A stretch of 37,901 bases of DNA, taken from positions 1 through 37,901 of the forward strand of contig CADBSW010000013.1 in the NCBI GenBank assembly GCA_902797505.1. Direction: 5' to 3'. The translations under genes and the position numbers were made by a program. Origin of the DNA: an uncultured Prevotellaceae bacterium. Its GTDB lineage: Bacteria; Bacteroidota; Bacteroidia; Bacteroidales; Bacteroidaceae. Below the pieces are notes generated by a model. That model worked only from the letters and a program-made list of their open reading frames with translations. It made no database searches and had not been told where the DNA came from. Positions 17,515 to 25,797 of the stretch are shown here, piece after piece; position 1 is the stretch's first letter, and every line of letters begins with the position of its first letter.

Positions 17515-18111
17515 TTACAAATCCAAAAAGTTTTTCAATATCTGTTCACCCACCTCACCGCTTTTCTCGGGATGGAACTGGCAGGCATAGAAATTATCTT
17601 TCCGTAATGATGCGGAGTAGGGTAGGATATAATCAGTCGTGGCGATGGTATGCTCGCATACTGGCACATAGTAGCTATGCACGAAGTACACATAAGGTTT
17701 GCTTACCTGATCAAAACCGGCATACAGCGGAGTCTTGAGGTCGTATAACCTGTTCCACCCCATGGCCGGTACCTTGTCTTCATGCCGTTGGGGCTGAAAC
17801 CGCTTCACCTCTGCGTCAAAGATTCCGATGCAGGACGTGTTACCCTCTTCGGAATAGCGGCAGAGCAACTGCTGGCCTACGCAGATTCCCAGCACGGGTT
17901 GCTTCAGGTCACGGATGACCTCATCCAGTCGTCGCTCCTTAAGGTATTGCATTGCAGAACTTGCCTCTCCCTGTCCGGGGAACAACACCTTGTCGGCGCT
18001 CATCAATTCCTCGGCACAGTCGGTCAACAGTGGTTCAATACCCATTCTTCTCAGGGCATTTACCACACTGTAGATATTGCCGGCATTATATTTTACAATC
18101 GCAACTTGCAT
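17515..18111 (-). CDS. hisH: Imidazole glycerol phosphate synthase glutaminase subunit
   Basis: 198 residues, a class I glutamine amidotransferase. The nucleophile is Cys77 in VLGICVGQQLL, and the His-Glu pair is in CQFHPEKSGEVG. The oxyanion region near residue 46 reads PGQGEA, as in HisH. It supplies ammonia to HisF. It is the first gene of the long minus-strand run, with an exact-consensus promoter 49 bp upstream. The roughly 42-nt leader has no His-rich short ORF, so classic his attenuation is not evident. Confidence 0.96.
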   Translation of the reverse strand: MQVAIVKYNAGNIYSVVNALRRMGIEPLLTDCAEELMSADKVLFPGQGEASSAMQYLKERRLDEVIRDLKQPVLGICVGQQLLCRYSEEGNTSCIGIFDAEVKRFQPQRHEDKVPAMGWNRLYDLKTPLYAGFDQVSKPYVYFVHSYYVPVCEHTIATTDYILPYSASLRKDNFYACQFHPEKSGEVGEQILKNFLDL

Positions 18112-18159
18112 GTTCCTTCTGAAAAACTGTTTATTACCTAATTATATGTGTATTGACTG

Positions 18160-18191
18160 CAAAGGTACAAATTAGCGAGAGAAAAAACAAA
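18160..18191 (-). promoter_or_regulatory. Promoter of the hisH-led run, exact consensus
   Basis: On the minus strand, TTTG (complement 18188-18191), 20 bp, then TACCTTTG (complement 18160-18167). The start site would be near 18153. A 7-bp inverted repeat (gagaaaa 18179-18185 with ttttctc 18203-18209) brackets the -33 box and could be an operator, but it is AT-rich and short. The rest of the 182-bp gap (18112-18293) shows nothing else I can name. Confidence 0.65.
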
Positions 18192-18293
18192 TATATTTTG
18201 ACTTTTCTCAAATCTGTGTATACCTTGACATCTTGTTTAGGTATGAAGAAGATCGATGGGGACGGCTTTATATCGATGTTTCCTAATTTAGAA

Positions 18294-19664
18294 TTACTTC
18301 AGCAATGGATTACGCTTGACCTGTATAAAACCTAATCTGTGAGGCGATCCTTTCTTCCCGAGTGAGCGGATAATGTACATTCCCTCGGGTATTCTCCTAA
18401 CGTCGACACTGGTGCCACGATAAGGCAGAGTGGCGATCGTGCTTCCTTGTAGGGTTTCTACCATCACGAATTCAGCATCGAGGGTGGCGCTCTTTTCTGG
18501 CAGTGTCAAGATGTTCCCGTCACATTGCAGCATTTGGGCAGGATGGTAGTCAGACGATTTGTCTGATTTCTCCTGTTGTTGACTATTCCAGCAGGTTGGG
18601 TAGTTAAACACACGCAAGTAGTCGTATAGCCCTTGGATATTGTCGAGCAAAAACTTCGCACGGAAGAAACACTGTCCGAGTCCGAGCGAACGGATGACAT
18701 TAAGTTGGCGCTTCACTTCATCGATATGCCACTTCCCTTCACGGGGATCAAGGAAGTAGATGCCCAATCCGATGGCGATATCTTTGTCGTAACTGTTTTC
18801 CGACCAGTCGGCTGCAAAGGGGTAGAAGTTGTTACCTTGGAAGTACATCATGGGGTAGAGTTGATCCATCAATCCGTCGCGCAGCCAAGCCTGTGCATCC
18901 TGACATACTGTTTGGTAGGCATTCCATCCCCTGCTGCTGTAGCGTTGCAGATCCTTGTACTTTCCAAGTGGCGAACAACTCATCTTTACTTTGGGATTGA
19001 TCGCTTTTACTTTGTTGTGAATTTTTCTTACAATATCGGTAATGTATCGTCTGCCGCTGCTACGGTCGGTCTTCATCTTCCATTCCTCTGGATAACGGAT
19101 ATAGTCGAGGTGGATACCATCGATATTGTAGTTTTTCGTCAATTCAGCACATATATCAGACAGATAATCAGCTGTTTGAGTGGCTTCTGGATTCATGTAT
19201 CCATCGGGCCCGATCTTCTGTATAAGGCGGGGGTATTTCTGTCGTAGCTGCTTGCATCCTAAAGCATTCCACTTACCCACTGGGATGGTTACCACCCAGG
19301 CATGTAATTCCATTCCTCTTTTATGACATTCTTCAATAGCAAAACGCAATGGGTCATAACCTGGACTCTTGCCGGGAACGCCCGACATACAACCGTCCCA
19401 AGGCTCGTAGGCAGAGGGGTAAATGACTGTTCCCCTGACACGTGTCTGTAGTAGAATAGTATTTATATTGATCTGCTTCAATCGGTCGAGCATGTTGGTG
19501 AAATCTCGTTTCTGACGGTCTATTGTCTGGGTGTCACGGGCATAGTTACGAGGCCAGTCGATACCACCGATAGTAGCCACCCAAACAGCCCTTGTCTCCT
19601 CTTGTGCAGAAAGGGTTTGAAACAGCAAAATATATAATAAGGTTATAGCGAAGCGTCTTTTCAT
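18294..19664 (-). CDS. Exported family-10-like glycosyl hydrolase (DUF187/GHL10)
   Basis: About 456 residues; two adjacent Met codons make the start 19667 or 19664. The signal peptide is MKRRFAITLLYILLFQTLSA. The GHL10/DUF187 domain runs from ETRAVWVATIGGIDWPRN through GMELHAWVVTIPVGKW, IDGIHLDYIRYPEEW and MDQLYPMMYFQG to about residue 350. Relatives act on bacterial envelope or other glycans, but the substrate is not known to me. The last 70 residues contain VETLQGSTIATLPYRG and IPEGMYIIRSL, resembling a type IX secretion C-terminal sorting domain, which suggests surface delivery. Its promoter lies back to back with that of cstA. Confidence 0.8.
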   Translation of the reverse strand: MKRRFAITLLYILLFQTLSAQEETRAVWVATIGGIDWPRNYARDTQTIDRQKRDFTNMLDRLKQININTILLQTRVRGTVIYPSAYEPWDGCMSGVPGKSPGYDPLRFAIEECHKRGMELHAWVVTIPVGKWNALGCKQLRQKYPRLIQKIGPDGYMNPEATQTADYLSDICAELTKNYNIDGIHLDYIRYPEEWKMKTDRSSGRRYITDIVRKIHNKVKAINPKVKMSCSPLGKYKDLQRYSSRGWNAYQTVCQDAQAWLRDGLMDQLYPMMYFQGNNFYPFAADWSENSYDKDIAIGLGIYFLDPREGKWHIDEVKRQLNVIRSLGLGQCFFRAKFLLDNIQGLYDYLRVFNYPTCWNSQQQEKSDKSSDYHPAQMLQCDGNILTLPEKSATLDAEFVMVETLQGSTIATLPYRGTSVDVRRIPEGMYIIRSLGKKGSPHRLGFIQVKRNPLLK

Positions 19665-19686
19665 CATTTTTTATATTTTTGGGCTA

Positions 19687-19719
19687 CAAAGTTACGTTTT
19701 TTTTCTGTATTAAAAGAAA
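19687..19719 (-). promoter_or_regulatory. Probable promoter of the GHL10 gene
   Basis: TAACTTTG (complement 19687-19694) matches the -7 box. TTTC (complement 19716-19719) lies 21 bp upstream as a one-off -33 box. It overlaps the divergent cstA promoter region, so the two genes may be co-regulated. Confidence 0.45.
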
Positions 19720-19733
19720 AAATACTATCTTTG
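19704..19733 (+). promoter_or_regulatory. Probable promoter of cstA
   Basis: TATCTTTG at 19726-19733 is a good -7 box. The -33 side is weaker: TCTG at 19704-19707, 18 bp upstream. The start site would be near 19740, about 27 nt before the cstA ATG. Confidence 0.5.
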
Positions 19734-19766
19734 CGGTGTAAAAAATGTAATTATTATTTTTATCGT

Positions 19767-21221
19767 ATGATAACATTTGTGCTTAGTGTGCTGGCATTAG
19801 TTGCCGGCTACATGATTTATGGTAGGGTCGTGGAGCGTATCTTCGGTCCTGATGACCGTGTCACACCGGCAGTAGCAAAAGCTGATGGTCTTGACTATAT
19901 CGTTCTTCCTAACTGGAAGGTTTTCATGATTCAGTTCCTGAACATTGCTGGAACAGGTCCTATTTTCGGAGCGATTATGGGAGCGAAGTTCGGTCCGGTG
20001 TCTTATCTGTGGATTGTATTCGGCTGTATCTTCGCCGGAGCAGTGCATGACTATATGTCGGGTATGCTCTCGATGCGTCATGACGGTGCCGGATTACCTC
20101 AGCTTATCGGTGACTATCTGGGCAATGCCACGAAGAATGTCATGCTGGTTTTCACGGTCTTCCTACTGATCATGGTAGGAACGGTCTTCGTTTATTCTCC
20201 GGCTGAGATCTTGCATTCTATCGGTGGAAGCAGCATGATGTGGATCATCATTATATTCATTTATTATATCATCGCCACGATGCTGCCTATCGACAAGATT
20301 ATTGGCAGGATATATCCGCTGTTTGCCTTCTCGCTGTTGTTTATGGCTGGAGCCCTGATGGTGTGGTTGTTCTTCCACTGGCCTACAGTGCCCGAGTTGT
20401 GGACGCATCCTTATAACGTGGGTATGGCAACGCAGCCGGAAAGCTTCACTGATCATATCTTCCCAGCCCTCTTTATCACGATTGCCTGTGGTGCGATCAG
20501 TGGTTTCCATGGCACACAGACTCCTCTGATGGCGCGCTGCGTGAAGAGTGAGCGCATGGGTCGTCCCATCTTCTACGGAGCGATGATCACTGAGGGTGTG
20601 GTAGCCTTGATATGGGCAACCGTCTCTGCCTGGTTCTTCTACGGTGAGCCATCGCCGGGCTATGAGCTGATAGAGGCAGCAAAGAATGGTTTCCATACTT
20701 CAGCTCCTGCTGTGGTTAACTTAGTCTGCAAAGATTGGTTAGGCATAGCTGGTGCTATCCTGGCTTTGTTAGGTGTAGTGGCTGCGCCGATCACCTCTGG
20801 TGACACAGCTTTCCGTTCCGCCCGACTGATTGTTGCCGAGGCTTTGAAGCTCGACCAGCATCCCATTCGCAAACGTCTCTATATCTGTGTTCCGATGTTT
20901 ATCGTTTCTATTCTGCTGTTGCTTTGGCAGATAGAGAATCCTGATGGTTTCAATACCATCTGGCAGTATTTCGGATGGTCGAACCAGACACTCAGTGTTT
21001 TCACGCTATGGGCTATCACCGTCTATCTGGTACGCCAAAAGAAGCCATATATCATCACCATGATTCCCGCGTTGTTCATGACCGTGGTGTGCACCACCTT
21101 CCTGATCGTTTCTCCCAATGCTTTCGGCATGAGTATGACGGTCGGCTATGTGGTTGCCGCCTGCACATTCATCGTAGCGTTAGCATGGTTCTGTGCATGG
21201 TATAAGAAAGTTAAGAAATAA
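19767..21221 (+). CDS. cstA: CstA-family carbon starvation/pyruvate transporter
   Basis: 484 residues from the ATG at 19767; the ORF upstream of it overlaps the promoter. It is a multi-pass inner-membrane protein with about 12 hydrophobic segments. Family stretches include NIAGTGPIFGAIMGAKFGP, GAVHDYMSGMLSMRHDG, CGAISGFHGTQTPLMARC and APITSGDTAFRSARL. CstA proteins import pyruvate or peptides; E. coli CstA is about 700 residues, so this is the short form I associate with Bacteroidota. It is the first gene of a plus-strand series through the C69 dipeptidase. Peptide or pyruvate uptake would fit the peptidases downstream, but that is inference. Confidence 0.93.
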   Translation: MITFVLSVLALVAGYMIYGRVVERIFGPDDRVTPAVAKADGLDYIVLPNWKVFMIQFLNIAGTGPIFGAIMGAKFGPVSYLWIVFGCIFAGAVHDYMSGMLSMRHDGAGLPQLIGDYLGNATKNVMLVFTVFLLIMVGTVFVYSPAEILHSIGGSSMMWIIIIFIYYIIATMLPIDKIIGRIYPLFAFSLLFMAGALMVWLFFHWPTVPELWTHPYNVGMATQPESFTDHIFPALFITIACGAISGFHGTQTPLMARCVKSERMGRPIFYGAMITEGVVALIWATVSAWFFYGEPSPGYELIEAAKNGFHTSAPAVVNLVCKDWLGIAGAILALLGVVAAPITSGDTAFRSARLIVAEALKLDQHPIRKRLYICVPMFIVSILLLLWQIENPDGFNTIWQYFGWSNQTLSVFTLWAITVYLVRQKKPYIITMIPALFMTVVCTTFLIVSPNAFGMSMTVGYVVAACTFIVALAWFCAWYKKVKK

Positions 21222-21266
21222 GAGTGAAGAATTAAAATTTTAGTAAATAAATATAAATTGATTATT

Positions 21267-21776
21267 ATGAAAAAAATTACAATGCTTTTGATGGTTCTGA
21301 CTGTAGCTATGGCCAGTCAGGCACAGCGTATCATTCGTTATAACCAGACACCTTTCCATGAGGATAAATATTATATCGGTGCCTCGCTTACAGGTCTCGA
21401 TATCAACTATAGTGGTTTGGAGGATCTCAAGATTGGTGCTTCTGGACAGCTGGGTTATTTCGTTGCTGACGACGTGATGTTGTACGCTGAAGCTGGTTAT
21501 AATAATAATGGTAAGGGCTCTGACTATTTTACCGCTGGTATCGGTGGCCGCTATTATATTCAGCAGAACGGAATCTTCCTGGGAGTGAAGGGTAACTATG
21601 TGCACCAGCACAACTACAATGATATTCTTCCTGGAGTGGAAGTGGGTTATGCTTTCTTCTTGAGCCGTTCGGTAACCATTGAGCCTTCGTTGTACTACAA
21701 CCAGAGTTTCAAGAAGCACTCTGATTTCTCCAATGTAGGTCTTAAGGTTTCTTTCGGTATTTACCTGAACGATTAA
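21267..21776 (+). CDS. Small outer-membrane beta-barrel protein
   Basis: 169 residues from the ATG at 21267. The signal peptide is MKKITMLLMVLTVAMASQ, cut near AQR. The rest is alternating amphipathic strands (YYIGASLTGLDINYSG, GQLGYFVADDVMLYAEAGY, FTAGIGGRYYIQ, VSFGIYLND), consistent with an 8-strand OmpA/OmpX-like barrel ending close to an aromatic-rich strand. No functional motif is visible. It lies between cstA (45 bp) and nadC (13 bp), so it is probably co-transcribed with nadC. Confidence 0.75.
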   Translation: MKKITMLLMVLTVAMASQAQRIIRYNQTPFHEDKYYIGASLTGLDINYSGLEDLKIGASGQLGYFVADDVMLYAEAGYNNNGKGSDYFTAGIGGRYYIQQNGIFLGVKGNYVHQHNYNDILPGVEVGYAFFLSRSVTIEPSLYYNQSFKKHSDFSNVGLKVSFGIYLND

Positions 21777-21789
21777 TTCTCGGGAGCTT

Positions 21790-22638
21790 ATGTTGTCTGT
21801 TGAAGAATTAGAGGACCGACTGATAGACCTTTCCTTTGCTGAGGATATCGGTGACGGTGATCATACCACCTTATGTTGTATTCCTGATACGGCGATGGGC
21901 AAGAGTCGATTGTTGATTAAGGAAGACGGCATCTTAGCAGGAATAGAGGTTGCCAAACGTGTGTTTGCCCGTTTTGATCCCACCCTACAAGTGGAGGTGC
22001 TTATTGAAGATGGTGCCAAGGTGAAGAAAGGTGATGTGGCAATGATCGTAAGCGGTAAAGTGCGCTCTTTGCTGCAAACAGAGCGACTGATGCTGAATAT
22101 CATGCAACGCATGAGTGGTATTGCCACGATGACCCACCGCTATGTGGAACGTCTTGAAGGTACTCATACCCATGTGCTCGACACTCGTAAGACAACTCCT
22201 GGCATGCGTATGCTCGAGAAGCAGGCTGTGAAGATAGGCGGAGGCGTAAACCACCGCATCGGTCTCTTCGACATGATTTTGTTGAAAGACAACCATGTTG
22301 ATTTTGCCGGTGGTATCGCTAATGCTATCCATCGTTGCCATGAGTACTTGGAAGAGAAAGGACTGAAATTGAAAATCGAAATAGAGGTTCGTAACTTCGA
22401 CGAGTTGCAGCAGGTGCTCGACTGTGGTGGAGTGGATCGTATCATGCTCGACAATTTCTCTGTAGAGAATACCAAGAAAGCTGTTGATATTATTGGCGGC
22501 AGGTACGAGACAGAGAGTAGTGGTGGCATCACCATTGATACTATACGCGACTATGCCGAACAGGGTGTCGACTACGTATCAGTAGGAGCGCTCACCCATT
22601 CAGTGAAAGGTCTGGATATGAGTTTTAAAGCTTGTTAA
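21790..22638 (+). CDS. nadC: Nicotinate-nucleotide pyrophosphorylase (carboxylating)
   Basis: 282 residues. It converts quinolinate and PRPP to nicotinate mononucleotide in NAD synthesis. Landmarks are AEDIGDGDHTTL, ERLMLNIMQRMSGIATMT, DTRKTTPGMRMLEKQAV, GGGVNHRIGLFDMILLKDNH and IMLDNFS; the quinolinate-binding Arg, His and Lys residues are present. No nadA or nadB is nearby. It is followed after 34 bp by the M23 peptidase. Confidence 0.96.
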   Translation: MLSVEELEDRLIDLSFAEDIGDGDHTTLCCIPDTAMGKSRLLIKEDGILAGIEVAKRVFARFDPTLQVEVLIEDGAKVKKGDVAMIVSGKVRSLLQTERLMLNIMQRMSGIATMTHRYVERLEGTHTHVLDTRKTTPGMRMLEKQAVKIGGGVNHRIGLFDMILLKDNHVDFAGGIANAIHRCHEYLEEKGLKLKIEIEVRNFDELQQVLDCGGVDRIMLDNFSVENTKKAVDIIGGRYETESSGGITIDTIRDYAEQGVDYVSVGALTHSVKGLDMSFKAC

Positions 22639-22672
22639 TAATAACAATCCTTCAAGTTCCTGAAAATCATCT

Positions 22673-24109
22673 TTGAGTATAATATCAATAGTCATATTGG
22701 CCGCTGCCTTGCAGTTCGGTTCTCCAGTGCATTTTCCTATTACATTAGCGGGAAACTTTGGTGAGCCAAGGCCGAATCATTTTCATGGGGGTATCGACGT
22801 TTGTACGGAATCGGCTGTCGGTAAGCCCCTTTTCTCTATTGGTGAGGGTTATGTCTCTCGAGTTACAGTAGGACTGTATGGCTTTGGCAATGCTGTATAT
22901 ATACAGCATCCTAACGGGAAGACCAGCGTGTATTGCCATCTGAAGGATTTCCCGCCGGCCATCCGTCAGGAGGTTACGAAATACCGATTGGCTCATGGAC
23001 AGAAAGACCGTATCGACGAGTGGCATAATCCCAGTGAACCGGCCGATCTGTATTTCAGGCCTATGCAATTGCCGGTGGCAAAGGGACAACTCATAGCTAT
23101 TAGCGGTAATACTGGTAGTAGTGTGGCACCCCACCTGCATTTGGAGATCCATGATACCGATACCTGGGCGATGCGTGACCCGTTGGACGAATTGAAAGAC
23201 TGTATCACCGACCATACCCCACCGCAGGCTCACGCCTTCATGGCATATCCCCAGCAAGGAGAGGGCATCTTCTGTCATTCTGATAAAAAACAACTGTTCG
23301 GCTTCTCGAGTAATCATCTTGAAAGAGAGTTTACTGCTTGGGGAAAGGTGGGATTCGGCTTATGGGCCAACGACTATATGGAGGGCACTTACCATCATTA
23401 CGGTATCCGGAAGACAGAACTGATAGTTGATGGAAAGTGTGTGTTTACCAGTGATGTTGACAGTATCCCAGCCCATCATAACCGGGTGGTCAATGCCTGG
23501 GGTGACTTCTATCATTACCTTCGCAGTAATGTGTGGTATATGAAATCCTTTATTGATCCCGGTAATCCTTTACCTATCCTGAAGGCGGATGAGAGTAGAG
23601 GTATCGTTAACTTCAATGAGGAACGGACCTATCAGATTGTGTATGTGTTGACGGATGCATTCGGTAACCAGTCGACCTACTCTTTCCAAGTGAGAGGTAC
23701 GAAAGAAGCTATTACAAAGAGGCAACAGCCAGTCACCCCGATGCTTTATTGGAATCGAGTGAATAACTTCCAGTTGCCGGGTATGCAACTCTTGGTTCGT
23801 CGTTGGCAGGTGGCTGATGATATGCCTCTCAAGCCGGATGTGCGTATCAAAACAGGTGCACTTTCAGATGCCTATCGTTTTACGGATATTCCTGCATCGG
23901 TATTCAACGGTGCGCAGTTGTCTATCCGTTTGAAACGTAAGGTGGCAGACAACACGAAGTTGTGTATCCGTAGTGGTGACCGCAACTTTGGTGGCACATA
24001 CCACGATGGATGGGTAACCACTGAGATCCGTGATTTAGGATTATATTATGAGATAGGTTATAACATGCCGGAAAACAAAAATCAAATAAAAACAGATAAA
24101 ATTGTATGA
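22673..24109 (+). CDS. M23-family (LytM) metallopeptidase
   Basis: 478 residues with a TTG start at 22673; the in-frame stop at 22661 leaves almost no other choice. A hydrophobic segment (ISIVILAAALQF) follows at once, with no positive n-region. The zinc peptidase domain has NHFHGGID (H38, D42) and the HLHLE motif (H154, H156), so it looks catalytically complete for cutting peptidoglycan peptides. An insertion at about 95-135 separates the motifs. The C-terminal 300 residues are beta-rich and unassigned. It overlaps the C69 gene by 4 bp. Confidence 0.88.
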   Translation: MSIISIVILAAALQFGSPVHFPITLAGNFGEPRPNHFHGGIDVCTESAVGKPLFSIGEGYVSRVTVGLYGFGNAVYIQHPNGKTSVYCHLKDFPPAIRQEVTKYRLAHGQKDRIDEWHNPSEPADLYFRPMQLPVAKGQLIAISGNTGSSVAPHLHLEIHDTDTWAMRDPLDELKDCITDHTPPQAHAFMAYPQQGEGIFCHSDKKQLFGFSSNHLEREFTAWGKVGFGLWANDYMEGTYHHYGIRKTELIVDGKCVFTSDVDSIPAHHNRVVNAWGDFYHYLRSNVWYMKSFIDPGNPLPILKADESRGIVNFNEERTYQIVYVLTDAFGNQSTYSFQVRGTKEAITKRQQPVTPMLYWNRVNNFQLPGMQLLVRRWQVADDMPLKPDVRIKTGALSDAYRFTDIPASVFNGAQLSIRLKRKVADNTKLCIRSGDRNFGGTYHDGWVTTEIRDLGLYYEIGYNMPENKNQIKTDKIV

Positions 24110-25794
24110 AACGTATTTTTAGCGTAATGATCATGTCGTGCATAGGAGCCTATGCTATGGCATGTACGAATCTTATTGTTGGAAAGAAAGCAAGTTCCGA
24201 CGGCTCAGTTTTCTGTACTTACAGTGCTGACTCTTGGGGCATGTTCACTGGCTTGTGTCATTATCCAGCCGGTTATCACATGAAGAATGAGCGTAGGGAG
24301 ATCTACGATTATGATACCAATGTGTGTCATGGTAGTATCCCCGAGGCTCCTGAGACTTTCAATGTGATAGGTAATGTCAATGAGTTTCAGGTAAGCATCG
24401 GTGAGACTACCTTCGGGGGTAGGGAAGAGATGGTTGACTCTACTGGTATCATCGATTACGGTTCACTGATGTATCTGGGTCTTCAACGTTCGAGAACAGC
24501 CCGTGAGGCACTGCGCGTGATGATTACTTTGGCAGAAACCTACGGTTATAACTCTGAGGGTGAGACCTTCACAATCTGCGATCCCAACGAGGCGTGGATC
24601 ATGGAGATGATGGGTAAAGGACCGGGTTCTAAAGGTGTTGTGTGGGTGGCTATGCGTATCCCCGACGATGCGATCTGTGCTCATGCCAATCAGAGTCGTA
24701 TCCGTCATTTCTTCACGGGAAAGAAGATTAACCCAAAGGGTGTCTATCCTGTAGAAGGCGGTAAGAAACTGGACATCTATTACTCGAAGGATATCATCGA
24801 CTATGCACGCCGTAATGGTTGGTTCAACGGTAAGGATGCCGAATTTGCCTTCAATGAGGTGTATGCCTACCCTGATTTCTCGGGTCGTCGCTTCTGTGAG
24901 GCGCGTGTATGGAGTTTCTTCAATCATTTCTCAAACGACATGGACAAGTATCTGCCTTATGCCATGGGCACTGTGAAGGACGCAGAGCCTATGCCACTAT
25001 GGATCATTCCTAACCGTAAGGTTACCCGTCAGGATGTTGCTGAGTGTATGCGTGACCACTACGAAGGAACGCCGATGGCATTGGATAATGATCCTGGACA
25101 GGGTATCTGGGGCATGCCTTATCGCTTGTCACCCCTTACTTATGAGGTAGATGGTAAGAAATATTTCAATGAGCGTCCGATATCTACCCAGCAGGCTGGC
25201 TTCTCGTATGTGGTGCAGTTGCGTAACTGGATGCCAAGAGAGATTGGCGGTATTATCTGGTTTGGAAATGATGATGGTAACATGGTGGCCTTCACACCGA
25301 TCTACTGTTGTGCCACCCGTCAGCCGGAGTGTTATAATACACCGGGTGCTGATGCCGTGACCTTCTCTGACAAGAATGCTTTCTGGGTGTGCAACTGGGT
25401 TTCCAATATGGTGTATCCAAGATACTCGATGATGTTCCCATCGTTGAAAGAGGTGCGCGACTCCTTAGAGGCCTCCTATACCTTGGCACAGGAGCATGTA
25501 GAACGTACTGCCAAGGCCTTGTATGAGCAGAATCCCAAGACTGCTGTGAAATATCTTACCAACTACAGTTGTGAGAAAGCTGATCAGATGATGGTAGCCT
25601 GGAAGAAGTTGGCTACTTACCTGATCGTGAAGTACAACGACCAAGTGGTGAAACCAGAGATATCACGCGGGGTATTCAAGAAAACCAAGGAGGGATTAGG
25701 CGAGAAAGTTGAGCGCCCCGGTTATCCAGAGCGCATGGCCAAGGAAATTGTCAAGCAGACCGGTAAGAGGTTGGCAGTGCCAGATTGGAAGTAG
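24106..25794 (+). CDS. pepD: C69-family dipeptidase
   Basis: 562 residues. The signal peptide MKRIFSVMIMSCIGAYAMA is followed directly by Cys20, the N-terminal nucleophile of this Ntn-hydrolase family (MACTNLIVGKKASSDGSVF). Other landmarks are NEFQVSIGETTFGGRE, NEAWIMEMMGKGPGSKGVVW and AHANQSRI. It should cleave dipeptides in the periplasm after signal removal exposes Cys20. ATGA overlap with the M23 gene suggests coupled peptidase production. It converges on the LolA-like gene with only 3 bp between stops, and its terminator lies inside that gene (25924-25953). Confidence 0.9.
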   Translation: MKRIFSVMIMSCIGAYAMACTNLIVGKKASSDGSVFCTYSADSWGMFTGLCHYPAGYHMKNERREIYDYDTNVCHGSIPEAPETFNVIGNVNEFQVSIGETTFGGREEMVDSTGIIDYGSLMYLGLQRSRTAREALRVMITLAETYGYNSEGETFTICDPNEAWIMEMMGKGPGSKGVVWVAMRIPDDAICAHANQSRIRHFFTGKKINPKGVYPVEGGKKLDIYYSKDIIDYARRNGWFNGKDAEFAFNEVYAYPDFSGRRFCEARVWSFFNHFSNDMDKYLPYAMGTVKDAEPMPLWIIPNRKVTRQDVAECMRDHYEGTPMALDNDPGQGIWGMPYRLSPLTYEVDGKKYFNERPISTQQAGFSYVVQLRNWMPREIGGIIWFGNDDGNMVAFTPIYCCATRQPECYNTPGADAVTFSDKNAFWVCNWVSNMVYPRYSMMFPSLKEVRDSLEASYTLAQEHVERTAKALYEQNPKTAVKYLTNYSCEKADQMMVAWKKLATYLIVKYNDQVVKPEISRGVFKKTKEGLGEKVERPGYPERMAKEIVKQTGKRLAVPDWK

Positions 25795-25797
25795 CCA

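Noticed and set aside
18112-18160. Histidine attenuator or T-box leader before hisH
   Set aside because: The leader is about 42 nt, with no His-rich short ORF, no terminator hairpin and no T-box motif. The hisG leader is shorter still.
20163-20696. 177-codon minus-strand ORF opposite cstA
   Set aside because: Its composition, rich in His, Arg and Gln, is that expected from the reverse strand of a membrane-protein gene.
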